Shown in pieces: positions 6,850-13,033 of a DNA stretch of 15,721 nucleotides. The stretch covers positions 1 through 15,721 of the forward strand of contig JAXHUA010000091.1 in NCBI GenBank assembly GCA_034189695.1, in the 5' to 3' direction. The stretch comes from JAXHUA01 sp034189695 (lineage in GTDB: Bacteria; Chloroflexota; Dehalococcoidia; E44-bin15). Position 1 is the first letter of the stretch; each line of letters begins with the position of its first letter. The position numbers and the translations under genes are program-made. Under the pieces are notes generated by a model, which saw only the letters and a program-made list of their open reading frames with translations, searched no databases and was not told the DNA's origin.

Positions 6850-7728
6850 TCAGTCGAGTCCAGCTTCCTTGATGACCTGAGGTACGAGCTCGTCCCAGCC
6901 CAACGGCATGATATGCACGCCCTGGCACAGCGGTTTCAGCTCTCGGATGAGTCGCGCTGAGACGTCCACCGACTTCTTCTTGCGATCTTCCTTGGGTGTA
7001 TCTGCCAGTTCCTGGACAAGAGCGTCAGGAACGTGAATGCCAGCAACGTTCTCGTTCATGAAGCGCGCCATCGCGGCACTTTTCAGCATGACTATCCCAG
7101 CTATGATCGGGACCTTGAATTCACTTGCCTGTTTCACGAAGTCCTCGAATCTGTCTGGCTCATAGATGGCCTGGGTCTGAAAGAACCTGGCCCCCGCGTC
7201 TATCTTCTTCTCCATCTTGATGATTTGCGGCTCCAGCGGGTCCGCCGCCGGGGTTACCACCGCTCCCATGAAGAACTCCGGACTGCCGTCCAGCTCATGG
7301 CCAACCATGTCGTGTCCCTGGTTCAGCCCAGTCACTGCTTTGAGCAGTTGCACCGAGTCGAGGTCATAGACGGGTTTCGCCTCGGTGTGATCGCCCAGGA
7401 CGGGGTGATCGCCGGTCAGGCACAGCACGTTCCTGATACCCAGCACCCAGGCGCTGAGAAGGTCCGACTGCAACGCCAGCCGGTTCCGGTCGCGGCAGGT
7501 GACCTGGAAGACCGGCTCCAGGCCCCGCTCGACCAGCTTGGCGGAAACAGCCATCGACCCAACCCGCATTACCGCACTCTGCAGGTCGGTAACGTTGATG
7601 GCTACAACCTTGCCCCGCAGATGCTCTGCCTCATCCAGGCACTTGTCTATGTCAACGCCTTTGGGCGGCCCCACCTCTCCAGTGACGACGAACTTCTTGC
7701 TCTCAAGGGCTTCCTTCAGCTTGCTCAA
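6850..7728 (-). CDS. metF: Methylenetetrahydrofolate reductase, MetF family
   Basis: The 292-residue protein is a MetF-type TIM barrel that reduces 5,10-methylene-THF to 5-methyl-THF, using flavin, in the methyl branch of the Wood-Ljungdahl pathway or in methionine synthesis. Visible landmarks are VVTGEVGPPKG (the Glu is in the position of the catalytic acid of E. coli MetF), VAINVTDLQSAVMR, QVTCRDRNRLALQSDLLSAWVLGIRNVLCLTGDHP, and the C-terminal MEKKIDAGARFFQTQAIYE with IIAGIVML. The start chosen is TTG at 7728 because AAAGGAG lies 6 nt upstream and the product then begins like typical MetF proteins. The frame also allows a TTG at 7758 that directly abuts the metV stop codon. MetF lies 30 bp downstream of metV, so the two are almost certainly one operon. 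No rnfC2-like or methionine synthase gene is nearby. Confidence 0.95.
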   Translation of the reverse strand: MSKLKEALESKKFVVTGEVGPPKGVDIDKCLDEAEHLRGKVVAINVTDLQSAVMRVGSMAVSAKLVERGLEPVFQVTCRDRNRLALQSDLLSAWVLGIRNVLCLTGDHPVLGDHTEAKPVYDLDSVQLLKAVTGLNQGHDMVGHELDGSPEFFMGAVVTPAADPLEPQIIKMEKKIDAGARFFQTQAIYEPDRFEDFVKQASEFKVPIIAGIVMLKSAAMARFMNENVAGIHVPDALVQELADTPKEDRKKKSVDVSARLIRELKPLCQGVHIMPLGWDELVPQVIKEAGLD

Positions 7729-7758
7729 TTCTGGCTCCTTTCTCCGCAGTAGGCTCAA

Positions 7759-8478
7759 CTAGTCCTTGTTGGCAACCGTATGCTCACCGCCGAGGGACTT
7801 GAAGGTCGCATCTCCCAGGTGAACGACGAGGGAGCGGGGCCGGCTCCATTTCGCGTGGTTCTTGGGCTCCACGTAGTCCTTCATCTGCTCCAGCCGTCCA
7901 AGCTGCTTGAGCCGGTCGTATATGAGCTGCCATCCGCAATCGCGGTTTCTATCCACCTCACACTTGCCGTCTTTGGCCCCCCCGCAGGGCCCGTTCAGCA
8001 GGCTCTTGGCGCACAGCGTCACCGGGCACAAGCCGCCCGTGTACTCAACGACGCACTCGCCACACAGTGAGCAGTACTCCGTGATGAAATCATCGGTCAC
8101 AGTCTCTCCGCCGAAGACGGTGTCGCATCCCGGGTGCACCATCTCGCCATCGGTGGCGTCCATCACCGTGTGGAAGCCCTGACCGCAGGCCAGCACCAGG
8201 AACGAATCCGCTTCTTTGATTTGCTCGCCGTACTCCTCCTGGAGGACTCGCTTGGTGTTGGCGAGCTTGCAGAGCGAGACGCCGGCGGGTTGCGGCACGC
8301 ACCATCCCACCACGTTCACCCCTCTCGCCTTCAGGCGATTCGCCATCTCCTCCGTCTCCGGTATTCCTCCCGAGTGGCACTTCGCGGCGCAGTTGTCACA
8401 CCCGACGACAAACACCTTCTCGCCGGGCTTGAAGCACTTGACGATCTCGTCAATGGGCTTCTGAATCGTAGCATGCAT
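7759..8478 (-). CDS. metV: MetV-type methylenetetrahydrofolate reductase C-terminal-domain protein
   Basis: The 239-residue protein is a MetV-like partner of MetF (MTHFR C-terminal zinc/Fe-S domain). In acetogens such as Moorella, MetV is required for a MetFV reductase and passes electrons to the MetF flavin. The N-terminal half has VVGCDNCAAKCHSGG (Cys27, Cys30, Cys34) in a Rossmann-like region. The C-terminal half has a dense Cys cluster (Cys136, 139, 142, 151, 156, 165, 173, 181; motifs CSLCGEC, GGLCPVTLCAK and NGPCGG) suited to Fe-S or zinc binding. The final DRLKQLGRLEQMKDY segment is typical. The start has a clear AAAGGAG ribosome binding site 7 nt upstream. It is transcribed first and metF follows after 30 bp. 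The redox partner (HdrABC-MvhD, Rnf or ferredoxin) is not encoded in the window. Confidence 0.92.
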   Translation of the reverse strand: MHATIQKPIDEIVKCFKPGEKVFVVGCDNCAAKCHSGGIPETEEMANRLKARGVNVVGWCVPQPAGVSLCKLANTKRVLQEEYGEQIKEADSFLVLACGQGFHTVMDATDGEMVHPGCDTVFGGETVTDDFITEYCSLCGECVVEYTGGLCPVTLCAKSLLNGPCGGAKDGKCEVDRNRDCGWQLIYDRLKQLGRLEQMKDYVEPKNHAKWSRPRSLVVHLGDATFKSLGGEHTVANKD

Positions 8479-8642
8479 TGGCTGTCTCCTTTCTCCTTGA
8501 CCAGCGTATTTCTATCGTTGGCGTCCCCGACAGGGGGCCCACGAGTGCTGCCTGATTCCTTCATCTACCAGTTGAGTCCTGACTCTATGCCCAACCGTGC
8601 CGGTACCCTGTGCCCCCACCAACCTCACCCAGCCCCACAGCA

Positions 8643-8665
8643 GCCAGCCTCTTTCGGAGGCTGGC
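8643..8665. repeat. Perfect 9-bp hairpin upstream of metV
   Basis: GCCAGCCTC (8643-8651) and GAGGCTGGC (8657-8665) flank a 5-nt loop. There is no U-tract. It may be part of the metV leader or a stability element. Confidence 0.45.
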
Positions 8666-8700
8666 CACGACTACCCTCGCGGGGGCGCGTTAACAAATCA

Positions 8701-8763
8701 AAGAACAGCCTGTCCCCGGCCCGCTGGCGGTTAGCCACCGGCCCTACCCAGGACAGGCTTCTT
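8701..8763. repeat. Extended bulged hairpin in the metV leader/nifX trailer
   Basis: AGCCTGTCC (8707-8715) pairs with GGACAGGCT (8751-8759), extended by AAGA (8701-8704) with TCTT (8760-8763). An inner bulged stem joins GGCC-rich arms and a TGGC/GCCA pair around a 5-nt loop. On the minus strand the 3' side runs into GTTCTTTGATTTG, weakly U-rich, so it may terminate the nifX-like transcript, or it could be a structured leader of metV. Confidence 0.5.
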
Positions 8764-8869
8764 GAACGATGTATGCTCCTGTGGCAGACTCAGGCGGAGC
8801 ACGACAGGGCTCTCAGGGGCAGCCTGAGAACGTCGTCGCTCAGTCGTATGCCTGCCAAGCCCGTGGGTA

Positions 8870-9208
8870 TCAGTGATCGCAGAAGTTGTCCCCTGTTTGC
8901 AGCGCACCTCGAATATGATCAAGGACCGTTTGGTCAGGGTCATCTCCAATAGCGCCGACGACCACGTCAATATGGTTCTCCCGGAAGAGCGCCTGTGCTC
9001 TGGAGCCCATTCCGCTGGCTATGACGGCCGAGACACCTTCCTCCGCCAGCCAGACCGGGAGCTGGCCGGGTTGATGCCCGGGCGACGCCACAAGCTCTTT
9101 GCGAACGATGGTCGCCGTCTCGATATCGATGTCGAACAGGGCGAAATGCTCGCAATGGCCGAAGTGCTGCGCTACCTTCCCCTGGGTCACCGGTACGGCA
9201 TATCGCAT
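8870..9208 (-). CDS. NifX/NifB-type dinitrogenase iron-molybdenum cofactor-binding family protein
   Basis: The 112-residue protein is a stand-alone NifX/NifB C-terminal-like domain (Nitro_FeMo-Co family). It shows AVPVTQGKVAQHFGHCEHFALFDID at the N-terminus, with the HFGHCEHF metal-site pattern, then LPVWLAEEGVSAVIASGMGSRAQALF and DPDQTVLDHIRGAL. Small members of this family bind Fe-S or other metal clusters and occur widely in anaerobes that lack nitrogenase, so nitrogen fixation is not implied. No nif gene is present in the window. The ATG follows a GAGGAGGA ribosome binding site with a 6-nt spacer. The FmdB-like gene lies upstream on the same strand with 197 bp between them, and metV lies 391 bp downstream. 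The specific cluster and partner are unknown. Confidence 0.88.
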   Translation of the reverse strand: MRYAVPVTQGKVAQHFGHCEHFALFDIDIETATIVRKELVASPGHQPGQLPVWLAEEGVSAVIASGMGSRAQALFRENHIDVVVGAIGDDPDQTVLDHIRGALQTGDNFCDH

Positions 9209-9405
9209 GTTCAGTCCTCCTCCATCTCCCGAGGCACGTGTGGCCCTGGCGACGGCCTCCCCACCTCGGTCATGCTCGCCCCAGCGACAAGAGCCTCAAG
9301 CCTGCCGGCGCCACGGTCCCCGCACATAGAACCGTACGTTGCCACTTCTGTATTCCCCCGTTCGACCAGCACACGGTGAAGCCAACTGCCTCACAGACTC
9401 ACCCT

Positions 9406-9588
9406 TCAGGTCGGGCTGCTCGGGGCGCAAGCCGTGCCCGAAGACCCCAGAGCGAAGACAGAGAGAACCCGCCGCGCTTCCACCGCACCGCACTTGGGAC
9501 ACTCAGCCTGGCTGTCGCAATCGGCTATGCTCCGGCGTTGCTCAAACCTCTCCCCGCACTTTGGGCACTCGTACTCATAGATCGGCAT
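9406..9588 (-). CDS. FmdB-family zinc-ribbon protein
   Basis: The 60-residue protein has the FmdB/CxxC_CxxC_SSSS signature. It begins MPIYEYECPKCGERFEQRRS (first CxxC) and continues with AECPKCGAVEARRVLS (second CxxC), together forming one zinc ribbon. The tail FALGSSGTACAPSSPT is Ser/Gly-rich, as is usual for the family, and includes one further Cys. FmdB-like proteins are named after a gene near formamidase and were proposed as regulators, but their real function is not established. A GAGGG stretch about 9 nt upstream of the ATG is a modest ribosome binding site. The nifX-like gene follows on the same strand, and small zinc-ribbon proteins of this type often accompany metal-cluster proteins in anaerobes. 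That link is inference. Confidence 0.85.
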   Translation of the reverse strand: MPIYEYECPKCGERFEQRRSIADCDSQAECPKCGAVEARRVLSVFALGSSGTACAPSSPT

Positions 9589-10006
9589 GGCTCGTTACCC
9601 TCGCTTTCCCCTCAAATAGTCAGTCGCTACGTCTCTATGGAGCCCGTATCTGGCAAATGACCTCTCCGCCGATATGCCCGACCACAGAAATCCCCCTCCG
9701 ACCGCCTCGGTGACAACGCTGTCACTGGACAACATCGACGCCGCCTCAACCTCAGGGCCAAGGCAATGGGTCCAAATCTGGGGAGTGTTCTCTTGGCGTG
9801 TGTCGAGGTCGCTGACACACACCTGAGTCGGGACACTTGAATGATACCATATAACGAGCAAGCACTCAAGGTGGTGACCGCCTGACAAGGTCAACGCGGT
9901 CATGGTGAGGATAGGCCTTAGTATCGATGAGATTGCGGGACAGCCGGTGGCCGGCAGGAGCGTCGCTCAGCTTCACCAGCCGGGCCACGAAGAGGCGGGC
10001 GCCCGG
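9589..10006. other. 418-bp intergenic region between the HAD and FmdB-like genes
   Basis: No convincing gene was found. Frames open on both strands look unlike known proteins and lack good ribosome binding sites. Two inverted repeats lie here (9798-9820 and 9978-10008, listed separately). The 3' part, next to the HAD stop codon, probably serves termination; the part near 9589 must hold the FmdB promoter, which was not recognised. Confidence 0.5.
9798..9820. repeat. Inverted repeat GTGTGTC/GACACAC
   Basis: GTGTGTC (9798-9804) and GACACAC (9814-9820) are separated by 9 nt and nested within AGTGT (9784-9788) and ACACT (9833-9837). It could be an RNA hairpin or an operator upstream of the FmdB-like gene. 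Confidence 0.4.
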
Positions 10007-10008
10007 CT
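9978..10008 (-). terminator. Hairpin overlapping the HAD gene stop codon
   Basis: AGCCGGGC (9978-9985) pairs with GCCCGGCT (10001-10008) across a 15-nt loop. The right arm overlaps the HAD stop codon on the minus strand. No U-tract follows, so this is terminator-like only. Confidence 0.4.
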
Positions 10009-10477
10009 AGCGCCGTAGTGTCGCCACCAGCCGGTCGGGAAACAGCAGCAGGTCGAGGGCATCGTTGATGTCGCGCACCACCACGTCGGAACCGGTAACC
10101 GCCTCGGGGGCGGCGCCTTCCGCGCCAATCACGCAGATCCCGAGAGCCGACTCTTTGAGCATCAAGACGTCGTTGCAGCCGTTGCCGATGGACACGGTCT
10201 CCTCCCAGCCCGCATCCTGCACCACGGACAGCTTCTGCGCGCTCTCACCACCCCCGGATATGCCACGGATGCTGAATGCCAGGCTTTCTCCCAACCGCCC
10301 GGCAGTGCCGTGCGTATCGGCGGTGACCACGGTGATGTTCAGGCAAGCGCTCAGCCTCCGGAGCCTTTCCTCGACCCCCACCACCATCTCCCCATCCAGA
10401 GCGACGGTCCCATTTAGGTCGAGCACCAGGTTCCTGAGGCGGTAAGTCTTTCTTCCAGGTACAATGATCTCCAGCAT
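10007..10477 (-). CDS. Small HAD-superfamily hydrolase (soluble P-type ATPase-like, COG4087 type)
   Basis: The 156-residue protein is a minimal haloacid-dehalogenase fold without a cap domain. Motif I is VLDLNGT with nucleophile Asp20. Motif II is the Thr/Asp stretch ITVVTADT. Motif III Lys lies in ESAQKL, and motif IV is IGNGCNDVLML (the GNGxND of P-type ATPases). The second Asp of motif I (DxD) is Asn22, so the usual general acid of HAD phosphatases is missing; P-type ATPases have Thr in this position. Such soluble P-type-ATPase-like proteins are frequent in anaerobes and have no firm function. ATG at 10477 (MLEIIVPG) has ACGGGG 7 nt upstream and is preferred to the in-frame GTG at 10510. 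The gene is divergent from the LysR gene. Confidence 0.85.
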   Translation of the reverse strand: MLEIIVPGRKTYRLRNLVLDLNGTVALDGEMVVGVEERLRRLSACLNITVVTADTHGTAGRLGESLAFSIRGISGGGESAQKLSVVQDAGWEETVSIGNGCNDVLMLKESALGICVIGAEGAAPEAVTGSDVVVRDINDALDLLLFPDRLVATLRR

Positions 10478-10839
10478 CCCGGGCACCCCGTTCGCAGCAG
10501 CGCAGGTCACCGAGGGCCATTATACATGCACCGCCTGCGAAGCGGAACGGTGACACCCGTTTCGCACTGACGGTGCCCGGCAGACGAGTCGTGGCACGCA
10601 GCCAGCGTCGCAGAGCGCCATATCCGCCTGTGCGGCATGTCTCACACGCCCTGCCCACCCCCCTCCGGCCCATTCCCATCGATCGCGGCACCCCAGGTAG
10701 ACTGCGCGGAACGCTTGGTCTATGATTCAGATAGCCAAATCCGGCGGTGGCGAAGCGCGCTGGTATCGCATATCATAACTACCAGTTTCAGAGAGCATAA
10801 TCGCCTCTTATGGTCAGACAGGGTGATGGGAGGTGTGTC
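10478..10839. other. 362-bp divergent regulatory region between the HAD and LysR genes
   Basis: No protein gene was recognised. The region must carry the divergent promoters of the HAD gene and the LysR gene. An inverted repeat at 10760-10785 is the best operator candidate and is listed separately. A GC-rich, weakly self-complementary stretch lies near 10537-10565. Confidence 0.5.
10760..10785. promoter_or_regulatory. Candidate LysR operator
   Basis: CTGGTA (10760-10765) and TACCAG (10780-10785) form a 6-bp inverted repeat with a 14-nt A/T-rich centre, 55 bp upstream of the LysR start. LysR regulators usually bind such interrupted dyads (T-N11-A type) near their own promoter. The assignment rests on symmetry and position only. 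Confidence 0.45.
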
Positions 10840-11739
10840 ATGAACCTCGATTACCTCAGAACCTTCTGTCAGGTGGCGGAGCTGGGCAGTTTCTCCGAGG
10901 TCGCCAAGAGACTGTCCATCTCCCAACCGGCGGTCTCGTTCCAGGTACAGAAGCTGGAGCGGGACCTTGGAGTACGCCTCATCGATCGAGCCCACAAGTC
11001 GGTCACCTTGACCGACGCCGGGAAGCGTCTCCTGACCTTCGCCAAGCTGGTCGACGGAGAGACGGCCCGGCTGCGTCGCGACCTAGATCAGCTACGAGAG
11101 GAAGTGACAGGCGACCTGGTTGTCGCCGCCAGCACCATTCCGGGGGAGATACTCCTGCCGCCCATGCTCGGTGAGTTCAAGGCGCTGCACCCCGCAGTGG
11201 GAGTGAGGGTTGACGTCCTCGACTCGGGCACGGTGATCGAGCGAGTTCGAGACGGGGCGTACCAGGTGGGGTTCTGTGGCACCCGACCGGAGGCGAAGGA
11301 ACTGGAGTGCTTCGAAGTAGGGCATGATGAGATCGTGCTCATCGTGTTTCCCGAGCACCCCTTCGCACAACGGGCCGATGTCTCGCTGCACGAACTCGAT
11401 GGGGAGCCACTCATCATGCGCGAGGAGACCTCGGGCACTCAGCACAGCCTGCGAGCCCTCATGGCCGAGACAGGGCTGAACACCGCCGGGTGGGAACCGC
11501 GTCTCACCCTGGGAACCACACAGGCCATCGTCGCCGCCGTCGAGGCGCGTGTTGGCATTGCATTCGTGTCCAATCTGGCCATCCGCAAGAGCACCGCTCT
11601 CGGTCTGGTGAAGGACGTTCCTGTCAGGGGACCGAAGCTGAGCCGGAGCTTCTTCTGCATCTACCGCCAAGAGAGGGTGGTGTCACGGCTTCTCAATGAG
11701 TTCATCGCCTTTGTGCGCAGCCAGTCCCAGAGCGCCTGA
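10840..11739 (+). CDS. LysR-family transcriptional regulator
   Basis: The 299-residue protein has an N-terminal winged helix-turn-helix domain (MNLDYLRTFCQVAELGSFSE, then AVSFQVQKLERDLGVRLIDR, to about residue 60), a linker helix, and a two-lobed periplasmic-binding-like effector domain from about residue 90 (GDLVVAASTIPGEILLPPML) to the C-terminus. The length is normal for the family. Its sequence resembles the CysL/CbbR-like branch, but the effector cannot be read. The ATG at 10840 is chosen because GGGAGG lies about 6 nt upstream and the product begins like other LysR proteins; an upstream in-frame ATG at 10810 is less likely. It diverges from the HAD gene, which could be a target, and an inverted repeat at 10760-10785 may be its operator. 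It converges on the caspase-like membrane protein gene 68 bp away. Confidence 0.93.
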   Translation: MNLDYLRTFCQVAELGSFSEVAKRLSISQPAVSFQVQKLERDLGVRLIDRAHKSVTLTDAGKRLLTFAKLVDGETARLRRDLDQLREEVTGDLVVAASTIPGEILLPPMLGEFKALHPAVGVRVDVLDSGTVIERVRDGAYQVGFCGTRPEAKELECFEVGHDEIVLIVFPEHPFAQRADVSLHELDGEPLIMREETSGTQHSLRALMAETGLNTAGWEPRLTLGTTQAIVAAVEARVGIAFVSNLAIRKSTALGLVKDVPVRGPKLSRSFFCIYRQERVVSRLLNEFIAFVRSQSQSA

Positions 11740-11807
11740 GAGCCTCCGGTTCCCGCACGGGCGGCAGCTACAAAGGGAAGCGTCTCGCCCATGTCCTGCC
11801 GCGTGGG

Positions 11808-12677
11808 CTAGCTGAGGTCACCGGCAATGTCGTTGAAGGTGCAGTTACCGGCATCGGCGGGGTAGTGAGACAGCACGCTCTGGTACGTCGGGTCAGGCCC
11901 GAAGTCCTCCATGGTGCAATCGATCGCCTCACCAACCGTCTGTCCTGCGTGAAGGAAACGCGTGAGCAGGTCTACCGTCGCCTTGTCCGTGTGCGATCCC
12001 GACACAAGCCTGTCCCACCCTATGTAGACCCTGGCGCCTTTCTCAACAAAGGCCTCGGCCATTTCCTCGTACCTCATGCCGTCGCAGCCCATCATGAGTA
12101 CCACCGTGTCGTGGAACATGCCTCTCATGCTCAAGCGAACGAACTTGTGCGTCACCCCGAAGTACTCCGGCGACACACCCTCAACGTACGGGTTGTCCGT
12201 CGTGTCGAAGGCGCATCTTCTCAGCTGGTCGGAGAGCTGCTCGCTGACGTACTTGCTCCGGCTGTAGGACTCCGAGGTGAAGAGGTCGAACACCGGTTCG
12301 TCCGGATTGAAGGAGGCGCTGTGCACCCTGAGCAATATGAGGCTGTAGCAGTGCGTGGGCAGGTTGCGGTAGAAGTCCACCGTGACTGACCCGCTGTCGT
12401 AGTAGTCGACCGCGAAGCCCGCCCCTTCCAGCAGGGCCGTTGACCGGTCCACGAAGGTCTGATTGCCCTGAGAATCGCTCAGATGGTCAACGATGGCCGC
12501 CCTGAGCTGGGTCGACCGGCTGCAGTCCGGGGCACCCTGCGTGAGCAGGTCGATGGTGAAATACAGGCCAACGGCGGCAACCACGACAGCCACTGCGGCG
12601 TAGACCAGCACCTTCTTCAAAGGGGCCTTTCGGGCCCCTCCTTTGCCTCTTGCGCTACTCTTCCCGATACCTTTCAT
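11808..12677 (-). CDS. Membrane-anchored protein of unknown function, possible caspase-fold hydrolase
   Basis: The 289-residue protein starts with a basic Lys/Arg/Gly-rich segment (residues 1-22) and one membrane helix (about 23-41, VLVYAAVAVVVAAVGLYF), so the rest should lie outside the membrane. The ectodomain has strands and helices such as QTFVDRSTALLEGAGFAVDYY, then YSLILLRVHSAS with His119 after a hydrophobic strand, then TVVLMMGCDGMR with Cys198 after another strand, followed by AEAFVEKGARVYIGW. A His after one strand and a Cys after the next, then a GA-x-x-YIGW strand, is the arrangement of caspase/clostripain/gingipain-type proteins. Catalysis is inference and no named family is claimed. 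The ribosome binding site is weak (AAAGAG). It lies downstream of two surface-protein genes on the same strand, separated by 356 bp, and converges on the LysR gene. Confidence 0.75.
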   Translation of the reverse strand: MKGIGKSSARGKGGARKAPLKKVLVYAAVAVVVAAVGLYFTIDLLTQGAPDCSRSTQLRAAIVDHLSDSQGNQTFVDRSTALLEGAGFAVDYYDSGSVTVDFYRNLPTHCYSLILLRVHSASFNPDEPVFDLFTSESYSRSKYVSEQLSDQLRRCAFDTTDNPYVEGVSPEYFGVTHKFVRLSMRGMFHDTVVLMMGCDGMRYEEMAEAFVEKGARVYIGWDRLVSGSHTDKATVDLLTRFLHAGQTVGEAIDCTMEDFGPDPTYQSVLSHYPADAGNCTFNDIAGDLS

Positions 12678-13033
12678 GCTCTTTGCTTCGCTGGTGCGTA
12701 CCCTCCCGCCTCGCCGAGGGCGCTTCGTGGGGCAGGCTCACTTCGAGCGTTTCACCAGCGCTCGATTCCATCATACCACACGAGCCTCGCCGTCTTTCCA
12801 GCAGCCTGGACTCCCCCTGGCTTCACATCGCCCGGGCGGAACCACAGTCAGTCGCGCCGGAACAAGGCGACGTCTCGGCCCACCCATGCGGTACCTGAAG
12901 CGCCAACCGACCGCCTCAATGGCCCGCTGAATGCAGGTAGGGGCGCTCAGTCGAACGCCCCTACGTGATACCGGACATACCTCCCAATCACGAGAAGGTG
13001 TCACTCATGCATTGTCGGTCATCCTCCAGGCCC
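12678..13033. other. 356-bp intergenic region upstream of the caspase-like gene
   Basis: No credible gene was found. The region holds one strong hairpin (12937-12964) just beyond the stop of the (PT)n surface protein. It should also contain the promoter of the caspase-like gene, although no convincing -35/-10 pair was recognised. Confidence 0.5.
12937..12964. terminator. Strong 9-bp hairpin after the (PT)n surface-protein gene
   Basis: GTAGGGGCG (12937-12945) pairs perfectly with CGCCCCTAC (12956-12964) around a 10-nt loop, about 70 bp past the stop codon at 13034. There is no U-tract. It could be a U-less terminator or a member of a dispersed GTAGGGGCG palindromic repeat. Confidence 0.5.

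Larger units (their letters stand above)
8479..8869. other. 391-bp intergenic region with structured elements, upstream of metV
   Basis: No credible protein gene was found here. It should contain the metV promoter and the end of the upstream nifX-like transcript. It holds a short palindrome (GAGTC CT GACTC, 8574-8585), a 9-bp hairpin (8643-8665) and a large bulged hairpin (about 8701-8763), described separately. No clear -35/-10 pair was recognised on the minus strand. Confidence 0.6.

Noticed and set aside
9595..9903. Minus-strand open frame of about 100 residues upstream of the FmdB-like gene
   Set aside because: No recognisable family, mixed composition and no good ribosome binding site; it crosses inverted repeats typical of non-coding DNA.
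9902..10018. Plus-strand short frame starting MVRIGLSIDEIAGQPVAG, about 38 residues
   Set aside because: No ribosome binding site and no family match recognised; it overlaps the HAD stop-codon hairpin. It could be a remnant, but it cannot be supported.
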